Made by a program: the position numbers and the translations under genes. Of a DNA stretch of 64,000 bases, positions 26,484 through 37,129 are shown piece after piece. The number at the start of each line of letters is the position of its first letter. The first letter of the stretch is position 1. The notes below the pieces were generated by a model. The model searched no databases. It was given only the letters and a program-made list of their open reading frames with translations, and was not told where the DNA came from. The stretch comes from Poseidonocella pacifica (GTDB lineage: Bacteria; Pseudomonadota; Alphaproteobacteria; Rhodobacterales; Rhodobacteraceae): assembly GCF_900111875.1 (NCBI RefSeq), contig NZ_FOJU01000002.1, forward strand, positions 661,842-725,841. Reading direction: 5' to 3'.

Positions 26484-27949
26484 CAGGCGAACTCTCCCTG
26501 CACGAACCATCCCGGGTTCTGCGGCGTATGATAAAGCCACAGGCGGCGCCCCTCCCGCGTTTCCACGATCCAGTAATCGCGCATCCCCGCGCGCCAGTTC
26601 GGATCGTCCAGCCACCATTCGGGCGTAATCCGCTCCGGCCCCGTGGCACGCCCCGTCGAGAGCGACATGCGCCGCCAGCGAAACCGCGCGGGCGGGCGGG
26701 GGCCGGTGGCGGCGATGGGTTCCGGGGGAAACAGGCTCAGCGGACGGGGCCGCATCACGGACCACGACCCGCCGGGTGTTGCAAAGGCCGCCGGAGAGAT
26801 GAGAAAACTGCGTTCGGGAATATGACTGTCGGCGGGAAGAAACCTCTGGACGTTCTCAAGGCCGATCCGCGTGCCGATGCGGGTGATAAGGTCGCTCAGC
26901 CGGTCCGGGTCGGCCTTGCGCACCGCGCCCACCTGCTGCACCGGCAGATCCTCGACCACCGAAGCTTCCAGCCGCATCTGGTCGATGCCGAAACCCGCGT
27001 CGACATCCCCAACCCCGCGCTCGAAGAGCGGCAGGATGCGTGCCGGATCACGCATCGCGGCAGCGAGACGCAACTCCACCTGTTGGCTACCCTGATCGAC
27101 CCGGCGCAGCGTCAGGGACAGCACCCTTGCCCCCGCTTCCCGCGCCTTGAGCTTTTCGCAAAGCGCGGCAAGAAGGCGCTCGGTTCCCACCATGACATCG
27201 CCCGACAGCCCGATCGGATCGGGAAAACTGAGGCGCACGGCATAATGCGGCGCATCGGCCTCTGGGGAAATCGCTTCGGGTTGCTGGCCCATCGCCTGAT
27301 CGAGGCGCAGCAGCAGGCCCTGACCAAAACGCCGCGCCAAGGGCGCACGTGCGGTTCCCGCCAGATCGCCAATGGTACGCAGGCCCATCCGCTGAAGCCG
27401 CACAACCGTTTGCGCCTCCAACCGCAGGGCCGCGATCGGAAGCCCGGCCAGCGCCGCCTGTTCTTCCCCCGGGTCTGCGATGCCTTGGGCGTGATGCGCC
27501 AGCGCCCAAGCCGCGCCCCGCGTCCCCGCAAGCCCGACGCAAAGCGTCAGCCCCGCCCTCTCGGCACGCATGTGCATGTCCTGAAGCAAGGCGCTCTCCC
27601 CGCCCCACAGATGGGTGGAGCCCGTCACATCAAGCACCAGCCCGTCAGGCCCCTCCGGTCCCACCCATGGGCAATACCGCGTGGCCCAGCGCCCAAGGAT
27701 CCTCAAGAACCGGGCGTCGTGATCAGGCCGGGCCGGGGCGCTCAGCAAATCGGGACAGAAGGCACGGGCATCGGCAAGGCTCATGCCCCGATGCAGCCCC
27801 TCTGCCTCCCCCTGAACGTTAAGGCAGTGGATACGATCGGTATTGCTGTGTCGCTCGGTCAGCGCAAAGGGGCCGAGAACCGGACGTGCGCGCAGAACCC
27901 GGTCAGTCGCCAGCCGGGGGAACCACATGCAAACGATGCGTCTGGTCAT
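26483..27949 (-). CDS. imuB: ImuB, catalytically inactive Y-family polymerase-like protein
   Basis: A 488-residue Y-family relative that bridges DnaE2 and the beta clamp in the mutasome. It begins MTRRIVCMWFPRLATDRVLR, the pattern of ImuB, where the catalytic acidic residues of DinB are missing. The thumb/little-finger region follows, and the C-terminus is Trp/Arg-rich (DYWIVETREGRRLWLYH), the part that contacts partners. The start was chosen at 27949, which overlaps the imuA end by 47 bases; Met at 27928 is the alternative. It sits between imuA and dnaE2 in a compact operon. Confidence 0.9.
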   Translation of the reverse strand: MTRRIVCMWFPRLATDRVLRARPVLGPFALTERHSNTDRIHCLNVQGEAEGLHRGMSLADARAFCPDLLSAPARPDHDARFLRILGRWATRYCPWVGPEGPDGLVLDVTGSTHLWGGESALLQDMHMRAERAGLTLCVGLAGTRGAAWALAHHAQGIADPGEEQAALAGLPIAALRLEAQTVVRLQRMGLRTIGDLAGTARAPLARRFGQGLLLRLDQAMGQQPEAISPEADAPHYAVRLSFPDPIGLSGDVMVGTERLLAALCEKLKAREAGARVLSLTLRRVDQGSQQVELRLAAAMRDPARILPLFERGVGDVDAGFGIDQMRLEASVVEDLPVQQVGAVRKADPDRLSDLITRIGTRIGLENVQRFLPADSHIPERSFLISPAAFATPGGSWSVMRPRPLSLFPPEPIAATGPRPPARFRWRRMSLSTGRATGPERITPEWWLDDPNWRAGMRDYWIVETREGRRLWLYHTPQNPGWFVQGEFA

Positions 27950-28460
27950 CCCATCGAACATTCCAAACCCCAAGTGTTCCCTGTTTGTTCTTTGTAATTT
28001 CCCATCGCATCGGAGTCGAGTCCGCTTGGGGATCAAAGAACGGCGCGACATGCCAGCGGGTTTCGGCGGCATTGCTGCCCATGCCTTCGGGAATGAGACA
28101 CAGGCCGGTCGTCTCTCCTGTCTTGGCGGCCAGTTGCAAGCGCCGTCCCTGTTTGGGATCCAGCGGTCGCGTCAATTCAAGTACCACAGCGGGAATCACC
28201 CCGTCGCGGAGCGCCTCCTCCATGACGGCAAGACCGTCCGCCTGCGTCGGAACCTGCCCCATCAGAAGGCGGGAAACATCGAGAAAGCGGCAAAGGCCCC
28301 CGGGATTTATCATCTCGCCGTGCCAGGATTCGCGCAGCCACAGCACATCGCCCCGCGCGGCGGCGGAGAAAACGGCAGCAAAAGCACGCGCACCGGGGCC
28401 AAAAACCTCGTGTACACGCGCCTTGCGCAACGGCCATGGCAGCTGACGGTCGGCAGGCAT
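27903..28460 (-). CDS. imuA: ImuA, RecA-like mutasome accessory protein
   Basis: A 185-residue protein of the ImuA/SulA-like family. VHEVFGPGARAFAAVFSAAARGDVLWL corresponds, in outline, to the degenerate RecA-fold core, and LELTRPLDPKQGRRLQLAAKTGETTGLCL to its second half. No intact Walker A motif is seen. The ATG at 28460 was chosen; an in-frame TTG at 28469 is possible, and neither has a clear ribosome site. It heads the imuA-imuB-dnaE2 operon, which in alphaproteobacteria is usually SOS-controlled; no convincing LexA site was seen here. Confidence 0.85.
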   Translation of the reverse strand: MPADRQLPWPLRKARVHEVFGPGARAFAAVFSAAARGDVLWLRESWHGEMINPGGLCRFLDVSRLLMGQVPTQADGLAVMEEALRDGVIPAVVLELTRPLDPKQGRRLQLAAKTGETTGLCLIPEGMGSNAAETRWHVAPFFDPQADSTPMRWEITKNKQGTLGVWNVRWDDQTHRLHVVPPAGD

Positions 28461-28543
28461 GGAAAGCAAATTACATCGCCCGAGCGATCAGTTCAAATAC
28501 TGACGTAGGGGGATGGGGCGTCACTGACGCCGAACCGGCCTCT

Positions 28544-29716
28544 TCACGATCCCAAGCGTGCCGCGATCGCCTGTCCCGCGGCAACGCCCGAGGACCAGGC
28601 CCACTGGAAGTTATAGCCCCCAAGCCAGCCGGTCACATCCACGGCCTCCCCTATGGCATAAAGCCCCGGAACGCCGCGCGCCTCCATCGTGCGGGAGGAC
28701 AGATCCTTGGTGGAAATTCCGCCCGCAGTGACTTCGGCCTTGGCATATCCCTCCGTTCCCGTGGGGTGGAAGGTCAGGTGCATCAAGGTTTCCGCCACGC
28801 GGTCAAGCTCGGCATCGGAGGTATTCCCAAGCTCCTGCCCCAGACCGATCCGCGCCGCCAGAACCTCTGCGAGCCGGTTGGGAAGAAGCTCCACCAGCGC
28901 CGCCTTGAGATGGGAGCGGGGCATCCTCCGCCGCGCCTCGCGCAGCCTCTCCGGCGCATCAGCCACCAAGGAGAGGGACACCGTATCGCCCGGCGACCAG
29001 TAGGAGGAGACCTGCAGGATCGAAGGCCCCGAAAGCCCGCGATGGGTAAACAGCGCCGCTTCCCGAAACGACGTGGCCCCCGTCTGCGCCGTGACGGGAC
29101 AGGAAACGCCCGAAATATCCTTGAACGCCTGATCGTCCGGGCCAAGCGTCAGAGGTACAAGCGCGGGACGCGGGGTCACGATCTCAAGACCGAACCGGCG
29201 CGCAATGTCATAAGCAATGCCAGAGGCGCCCATCTTGGGGATCGAGGGGCCGCCCGTCGCGATGACCAGTCGCGGGGCACTCGCCCCCGCGACGGTGAAG
29301 CGCCCATCGCTGTGCCCGATCTCGCCGATCTGTGTGGAGAGCCGGATTTCGACCGCACCGCGCTGGCATTCCTCCAGGAGCATGGCGACGATCTGCCGGG
29401 CGGAGCCGTCACAGAAAAGTTGGCCCAAAGTCTTCTCATGCCACGCGATGCCATGCCGCTCGACGAGTGCGAGAAAATCCCATTGGGTATACCGGCTGAG
29501 CGCGGATTTGGCGAAATGCGGATTCTCCGACAGATAGCACTCCGGCTCGGTGGCGGTATTGGTGAAATTGCACCGCCCCCCGCCGGAAATCAGGATCTTC
29601 TTTCCTGCCTTGTCCGCGTGGTCGAGCAACAGCACGCGCGCGCCTGCCTGTCCGGCGGTTGCCGCCGCCAGAAGCCCCGCGCCGCCAGCGCCCAGAATGA
29701 TTGCATCATATTTCAT
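28544..29716 (-). CDS. HI0933/BaiN-family flavoprotein (NAD(P)/FAD-dependent oxidoreductase)
   Basis: A 390-residue flavoprotein. The dinucleotide-binding site is at the N-terminus (AIILGAGGAGLLAAATAG, residues 5-22). The family motif GKKILISGGGRCNFTN follows at about 39-54, and the C-terminal FAD contact is GLYAIGEAVDVTGWLGGYNFQWAWSSG. These three fit the HI0933 family, to which bile-acid reductase BaiN has been assigned. The substrate here is unknown. It is the leftmost of a short minus-strand group and is not overlapped by neighbours. Confidence 0.85.
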   Translation of the reverse strand: MKYDAIILGAGGAGLLAAATAGQAGARVLLLDHADKAGKKILISGGGRCNFTNTATEPECYLSENPHFAKSALSRYTQWDFLALVERHGIAWHEKTLGQLFCDGSARQIVAMLLEECQRGAVEIRLSTQIGEIGHSDGRFTVAGASAPRLVIATGGPSIPKMGASGIAYDIARRFGLEIVTPRPALVPLTLGPDDQAFKDISGVSCPVTAQTGATSFREAALFTHRGLSGPSILQVSSYWSPGDTVSLSLVADAPERLREARRRMPRSHLKAALVELLPNRLAEVLAARIGLGQELGNTSDAELDRVAETLMHLTFHPTGTEGYAKAEVTAGGISTKDLSSRTMEARGVPGLYAIGEAVDVTGWLGGYNFQWAWSSGVAAGQAIAARLGS

Positions 29717-29793
29717 GCCTGCCTCTTAGAGCGCGGCGACGTTCCCGAAAAGAGGTGAACCCGGCACCTGCAGCAGGGTACCGCGCCCGGGGC

Positions 29794-30285
29794 CTAGACA
29801 GCTTTGGAAATGCCCGCATCCCGAGGATAGGCCTCTGCCCCCTGGGCGGTGATCTTTGCCACCTCTTCGCGGGTCCGTGCGATACCCAGCGCAGCTTCGG
29901 CGGCCTCCCTGCCCTTCTGCACGAAATGCTCGGAGTAGATCCGGGTGTGATGCTCCGTTTCCTGAAAATGGTGCGGCGTGAGCGAAACCGAAAGCACCGG
30001 GACACCGCTTTCCAAACCAGCCTGCATGAGACCGGAAACAACGGCCTGTGCGACGAAATCGTGGCGATAGATACCGCCATCCACCACCAATGCGGCGGCG
30101 GCAACCGCCGCATAGCGCCCCGAAGATGCCAGATCGCGCGCGACGAGCGGCAATTCGAATGCGCCCGGCACGTCGAACACATCGACCGACGCGGGCGGGA
30201 TCACCTGCAAGAACCCGGCAAGCGCCTGATCCACGATCTCGGCGTGCCAGTTTGCCTTGACGAAGGCATAGCGAGGAAGGGTCAT
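29794..30285 (-). CDS. ribH: 6,7-dimethyl-8-ribityllumazine synthase (type II, RibH2-like)
   Basis: A 163-residue enzyme that joins ribityl-aminouracil and dihydroxybutanone phosphate to make lumazine, the penultimate step of riboflavin synthesis. The family pattern is seen in KANWHAEIVDQAL, DVFDVPGAFELPLVAR, VVDGGIYRHDFVA and VPVLSVSLTPHHFQE. The YRHDF in place of the usual TxHxD and the HHFQ end pattern suggest the type II group seen in Brucella RibH2. The ATG at 30285 is preceded by AGGAG. A complete FMN riboswitch lies upstream, so expression should fall when FMN is plentiful. Confidence 0.92.
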   Translation of the reverse strand: MTLPRYAFVKANWHAEIVDQALAGFLQVIPPASVDVFDVPGAFELPLVARDLASSGRYAAVAAAALVVDGGIYRHDFVAQAVVSGLMQAGLESGVPVLSVSLTPHHFQETEHHTRIYSEHFVQKGREAAEAALGIARTREEVAKITAQGAEAYPRDAGISKAV

Positions 30286-30337
30286 CTTGATCTCCTGAGC
30301 AACGACATTTCGGCCAAGGCGATCACACACAGATGCA

Positions 30338-30353
30338 CCACGGATCTCCGTGG
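30338..30353 (-). promoter_or_regulatory. Possible expression-platform hairpin between FMN aptamer and ribH
   Basis: A small hairpin with CCACGG-ATCT-CCGTGG pairing lies between the FMN aptamer (ending at 30363) and the ribH ribosome site. It is not followed by a T run, so it does not look like a simple terminator. It could take part in the switch between open and closed forms of the leader. Its role is inferred from position alone. Confidence 0.4.
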
Positions 30354-30362
30354 AGGCATATG

Positions 30363-30504
30363 CGCATTCTCTTTCATCCGGACTATGACCGTCGGCTCAG
30401 GCATCGCACCTGATCTGCTGACCCTTTCGCAACCGAAAGGCGCTCGCGGGCTCACGGGCAAGCCCGCATACCGCCGGTGGGGAATTTCGCCCCGCCCTGA
30501 GAAT
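30363..30504 (-). promoter_or_regulatory. FMN riboswitch (RFN element)
   Basis: Read on the minus strand this leader has the conserved RFN segments in order: an opening ATTCTCAGGGCGGGG, GAAATTCCCCACCGGCGGT, AGCCCGCGAGCGC, GGTCAGCAGATCAGGTGCGA, GAGCCGACGGTCATAGTCCGG and a closing ATGAAAGAGAAT that pairs with the start. The outer stem and five inner arms can all be drawn. It lies 78 bases upstream of the ribH ATG and is the only riboswitch seen in the window. Confidence 0.95.
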
Positions 30505-30552
30505 GGTGTTCAACTTGCTCATTCGGGCAAGAAAATCAAGCCACGCCCGACG

Positions 30553-32016
30553 TCACCTGTCTGATCGTGCTCGCTGTACCGCAGCTTTCCACGCCGCGCG
30601 CTGCCGGAGACGGTCAGATTCGCTCAGCGAGGGCATGAACCGGCGCATCTCCCCGGCTTCGGGGCGCGCAGGATGACCCAATAACCGCAACGCCATGGCC
30701 GCGACACCTCGCGCGCCCACTTCCGCCATATCGCGGCGGAGGACCGGACGCCCCAGAAGATCGACCTGAAGCTGCATCAGCCAGTCGTTCCCCGAGGCAC
30801 CTCCATCGGCCTTGAGCGTCTCCAACCGCTGTCCGATATCACGCTCCATCGCCTCAAAGACATCCGCCACCTGATGGGCGATGGCTTCGAACGTGGCACG
30901 GGCGAGATGGGCGGGACGCGTTGCCAGTGTCAGACCGCCAATGATGCCTCGTGCGTGATCGTCCCAATGCGGCGCGCCAAGACCAGCCAAGGCGGGTACA
31001 AAGAAGACGCCACCCGTGTCCGGAACCGATCGCGCAAGATCGGACAGCTCAGCAGGGCTCGGGATTCCCAGAAGATCCGCCGCAAACGCCGCCGCCTGTG
31101 CCGAAACGGTGATATTTCCCTCGATGGCATGGGCCGTTTCCCCGCCCTCGCTCCAGGCGATGGTTCCGGACAGCCCATGAGACGATGCCACGCGCTTGGG
31201 CGTCAGGCTCATCAGCGACGACCCCGTGCCGAAGGTTGCCTTCACCTCCCCCGGTGCGCGCACGTCGTGTCCATAAAGCGCAGCGTGGCTGTCGCCCATA
31301 AGACATAGGATCGGCACCCCTTCGGGCAGGGCCGTGGCACCTGCGGCCGTTACTCCGAACCGGGAAGCGCTGGGCAGGGCCTTTGGCAAAACATTCAGAG
31401 GGGCACCAAAGATCTGTGCCAGGTCTTTCGACCAGTTGAGCTTCGCCGTGTCGAAAAGCTGCGTCCGCGAGGCATTCGAATGATCCGTCGCGAAGGCCGT
31501 TCCGCCCGTCAGCTTCCACAACAACCACGAATCCACTGTTCCGGCTCGCAGCCGACTTGAATCATGCAGTTCGGCGACTTCGGGAATATTCCGGATCGCC
31601 CAGCCCAGTTTCGATGCTGGAAACAGCGGATTGATACCAAGCCCCGTCGCCGCCTGGACGGTGGGACCATGACCTCCTGCTATCAGTGCCTCGCAATCCT
31701 GCGCGGTGCGGCGACATTGCCACAGGATCGCAGGACAAGGAGCCGGGCCGCCTGTCGCATCCCACAGGACGAGCGTCTCACGCTGGTTCGAAATCGCGAG
31801 CCCCGCAATGCCGTCTGGCCCCGCCTTTTGCACGATCTCCGCGATGGCGCCGACCACACTGGTCCAAATTTCATCCGCGGATTGTTCGGCCCAACCATCG
31901 TGGGGGTAATCTGTCCGCGTCGGCCTGCTGGCGCGGGCAATGGGAGAGAGGTCCGCGTCGAAGAGCACAGCCTTGGTGTTGGTCGTGCCCTGATCGATCG
32001 CGAGGATACGTGTCAT
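30553..32016 (-). CDS. FGGY-family carbohydrate kinase
   Basis: A 487-residue sugar kinase. It begins with the ATPase phosphate-1 motif ILAIDQGTTNTKAVLFD, has the family pattern NQRETLVLWD and ILWQCRRT like glycerol kinase, and contains the second phosphate motif (ATFGTGSSLM) and the adenosine motif GGASGNDWLMQ. The sequence resembles glycerol kinase, but its place after a sugar isomerase and a split transketolase suggests a ketose substrate. It could be an apulose kinase by analogy with the D-apiose route; that is an inference. Its ATG overlaps the stop of the transketolase gene (ATGA). Confidence 0.88.
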   Translation of the reverse strand: MTRILAIDQGTTNTKAVLFDADLSPIARASRPTRTDYPHDGWAEQSADEIWTSVVGAIAEIVQKAGPDGIAGLAISNQRETLVLWDATGGPAPCPAILWQCRRTAQDCEALIAGGHGPTVQAATGLGINPLFPASKLGWAIRNIPEVAELHDSSRLRAGTVDSWLLWKLTGGTAFATDHSNASRTQLFDTAKLNWSKDLAQIFGAPLNVLPKALPSASRFGVTAAGATALPEGVPILCLMGDSHAALYGHDVRAPGEVKATFGTGSSLMSLTPKRVASSHGLSGTIAWSEGGETAHAIEGNITVSAQAAAFAADLLGIPSPAELSDLARSVPDTGGVFFVPALAGLGAPHWDDHARGIIGGLTLATRPAHLARATFEAIAHQVADVFEAMERDIGQRLETLKADGGASGNDWLMQLQVDLLGRPVLRRDMAEVGARGVAAMALRLLGHPARPEAGEMRRFMPSLSESDRLRQRAAWKAAVQRARSDR

Positions 32017-32966
32017 GCGGAAAGGGTCGCGCGAACCTGTGCTGCGATCCCTTCGGCGGTCAGGCCGGCATCTTCGAACAACCGCTCGGCCGACCCCGTG
32101 GTGCGAAAGCCGTCAAATCCCATGCGGGTCACCCGGCAAGGGTGGTGCGATGCGGTCCATTCCGCAACCGCGCCGCCAAGCCCGCCCCGGACATGCGCCT
32201 CCTCGACGGTGACAATCGCCCCAGTCGCGGCGGCTTTGGCAAGTGCGTCCTCATCGAGCGGGTTGATCGTTGCGACATTCAGAACCCGTACAGATACACC
32301 TTCGGCCTGAAGCAGCTCTGCCGCGTCCCGCGCCAGATGCACACAGGTCCCGCAGGCGAGTATCGCCGCATCCGACCCGTCGCGCACCACCTCGGCCCGT
32401 CCGGGACGGAAACTGCGGTTCGCAATCTCCAGATCCGGCACTTTCATGCGGGAAATGCGCAGATAAACGGGCCCGTCATGCTCAGCCGCCCAACGAACGG
32501 CCTCGGCGGTTTCCCAACTGTCAGCAGGAACGATCACGGTGATCTGTCCAAGTTGCCGCAACCACCCCAGATCCTCGATCGAGTGATGCGTAGCCCCAAG
32601 CTCCCCATAGGCGACACCTGAGGATTGACCGACCAGCTTCACGTTGTACCCCGAATAGGCGACATCGGCCTTGATCTGTTCCAGCGCACGCCCGGTGAGG
32701 AAACAGCCCGCCGCCGAAACGAAAGGAACCTTGCCGCCATTGGCCAGCCCCGCACCGACACCCACCATGAGCTGTTCGGCGATGCCCACATTGACCGTCC
32801 GATCGGGAAAGGCCTTGGCGAACCCGTCAAGCTTGGACGAGCCCAGCGAGTCGTTGACCACGGCGACGATGCGTTCATCCCGCCCGGCAAGATCCGTCAG
32901 CGTTTCGGACCATGCGACTCGGCAATCCTGCGCCTTGGCCGGGGCGGATATAACTGTTTCGGACAT
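32013..32966 (-). CDS. Transketolase C-terminal half (pyrimidine-binding and C domains)
   Basis: A 317-residue protein equal to the second half of transketolase. It holds the catalytic Glu for the thiamine aminopyrimidine (in NVGIAEQLMVGVGAGLA), the substrate-side His motif (GATHHSIEDLGWLRQL) and the C-terminal domain (VRVLNVATINPLDEDAL). It must pair with the 272-residue N-terminal half encoded just before it. Start and stop overlap its neighbours by one and four bases. Split transketolases are common in catabolic loci, including the D-apulose-4-phosphate enzymes AptA/AptB. Confidence 0.92.
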   Translation of the reverse strand: MSETVISAPAKAQDCRVAWSETLTDLAGRDERIVAVVNDSLGSSKLDGFAKAFPDRTVNVGIAEQLMVGVGAGLANGGKVPFVSAAGCFLTGRALEQIKADVAYSGYNVKLVGQSSGVAYGELGATHHSIEDLGWLRQLGQITVIVPADSWETAEAVRWAAEHDGPVYLRISRMKVPDLEIANRSFRPGRAEVVRDGSDAAILACGTCVHLARDAAELLQAEGVSVRVLNVATINPLDEDALAKAAATGAIVTVEEAHVRGGLGGAVAEWTASHHPCRVTRMGFDGFRTTGSAERLFEDAGLTAEGIAAQVRATLSA

Positions 32967-33783
32967 TAGACCAACTCCTCCATGGCTTGGGCCAGTTGGG
33001 CATCAGTGGGAACGCCGTGGTGCCATTTGGCTTGATTCTCCATGTACGACACACCTTTGCCCTTCACTGTATTGGCGATCACCGCGCGGGGCCTCCCCGA
33101 TGGTGCGGCGCCGAGCACTTCGAGCAATTGGGCGCAGTCATGGCCGTCGACCTCGAAAACTTCCCATCCGAAGGCCGCCCACTTTTCCGGAAGAGGGTCG
33201 AGCGAAGAGGTCTGTTCCGTACCTTGCCCCTGCTGCAGGCGGTTGCGGTCGATGATGACGGTCAGGTTTTCAAGTTTCCGATGGCCCGCCGTCATGGCCG
33301 CTTCCCAGTTCGACCCCTCTTGCATCTCCCCGTCCCCCGTCAGGACGAAGGTGCGGTACTCCGCTCCGTCGATCTGCCCCGCAATCGCGATCCCCACCGC
33401 AATGGGCAGCCCATGCCCCAGCGGGCCGGTATTGGCCTCCACCCCGGGAAGATATTGCCGGTTGGGGTGGCCATTCAGCTTTGATCCGGGTTGCATATAG
33501 GTATCCAGCCACTCTTCGGGGTAGTATCCCGCCCGGCACAACGCCGTATAAAGAACCCCGGTCGCATGACCCTTGGACATGACAAAGCGGTCACGGTCGG
33601 GTTTGCGTGGCAGGTCGGCATCATAGCGCAGCACACCGAAGAACAGCGTTGCCACGATATCCGTCGCCGAAAAGTCGCCACCGGGATGCCCAAGCTGCGC
33701 GGCATGCACCATCTGAAAGGCGCGGCGACGCATCCACAGAGCGTTATCGCGGATTGTCGCGACGGTGTTCGAGCGATCCATCA

Positions 33784-33784
<1 letters not shown>
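32966..33784 (-). CDS. Transketolase N-terminal half (thiamine-diphosphate phosphate-binding domain)
   Basis: A 272-residue protein equal to the first half of transketolase. Thiamine and Mg are bound by the motif LTGDGEMQEGSNWEAAM with the Asn at NLTVIIDRNRLQ. His motifs are GHPGGDFSATD and SKGHATGVLYTAL, and GPLGHGLPIAVG is a substrate-loop signature. The ATG at 33784 was chosen over the TTG at 33787 because GGAGG stands five bases before it. It shares one base with the isomerase stop. Together with the next gene it forms a complete two-subunit transketolase. Confidence 0.92.
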
Positions 33785-36427
<2,643 letters not shown>

Positions 36428-36442
36428 TCGCGCCAGAACGGC

Positions 36443-36467
36443 GGGGCGGCCCTATGGTCGTCGCCCC
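36443..36467 (+). terminator. Intercistronic hairpin after the substrate-binding-protein gene
   Basis: A GGGGCG / CGCCCC stem lies just after the binding-protein stop and before the DUF2291 gene. There is no T run, so it probably does not end all transcripts. Hairpins at this position often raise the level of the binding protein over the membrane components by stabilising the upstream mRNA; that role is inferred. Confidence 0.4.
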
Positions 36468-36502
36468 GACCTGTTCCTCCTTCGGCCCACGGGGACCCGC
36501 TC

Positions 36503-37129
36503 ATGATCCGCACCCTCGCCATCGCTGCCCTTGTGGCGCTGCCGCTCACTGCGTGCAAAATCGTCAAGAAGGCCGACGACGCCGACGCCGTCCCGCAGGA
36601 CGATGCGAGCCGTATGGCAGCGCTGGTCGAAGCAGATTGGGATGAGCGCATCCTCCCCGCCCTTTCGGATACAGCCAACCCGGCAGAAGACGTACTCGCA
36701 CTGGTCGGGTCGGATTTCGCCGCAGCAGAAGACCGATACGGCATCGGTGGTTCCGAAGGGGCCCCGAGCAACTTCGTGGTGACCGGAACCGGGACCGTCA
36801 TCGACGCCAATCTGGAAAGCCGCGCCGCGCGCCTCGATGTCGATATAGACGGCGATGGCGAAGCGGACTCTCAGATTCAGTTGGGCCCTGTCATACGCGG
36901 CACGGCGCTGCGCGACACACTGGATTTCTATGTGTTTACCGATTTCCGTGACCAGATCGAATTCGCGAAACTCGCCCGCGCGCTCAATGATGCCGCGCAT
37001 TCATCCCTTGAGCCCGCCCCAGCGCCGGTAGTCGGCCAAACCGTCACCTTCACCGGCGCATTCACCCTCGCCAAGGCGGGCGACCCCGCCCAGATCGTTC
37101 CCGTCCGTTTGTCTTGGGGGGCGGAATGA
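36503..37129 (+). CDS. DUF2291 lipoprotein of the sugar transporter operon
   Basis: A 208-residue protein with a lipoprotein signal: hydrophobic residues 4-15, then the lipobox LTAC with Cys18 as the lipidation site. The body includes GTGTVIDANLESRAARLDVDIDGDG and DFRDQIEFAKLARALND, the core of DUF2291. The family is found almost only inside ribose-type ABC operons, so it may act in sugar capture, though this is not established. Its stop overlaps the start of the ATPase gene. Confidence 0.88.
   Translation: MIRTLAIAALVALPLTACKIVKKADDADAVPQDDASRMAALVEADWDERILPALSDTANPAEDVLALVGSDFAAAEDRYGIGGSEGAPSNFVVTGTGTVIDANLESRAARLDVDIDGDGEADSQIQLGPVIRGTALRDTLDFYVFTDFRDQIEFAKLARALNDAAHSSLEPAPAPVVGQTVTFTGAFTLAKAGDPAQIVPVRLSWGAE

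Noticed and set aside
28470..28543. LexA/SOS box before imuA
   Set aside because: Only one half-site-like string (GTTCAAATACTGACG) is present; the second half does not match GTTC-N7-GTTC or GAAC-N7-GAAC. SOS control is likely from the family but not shown here.
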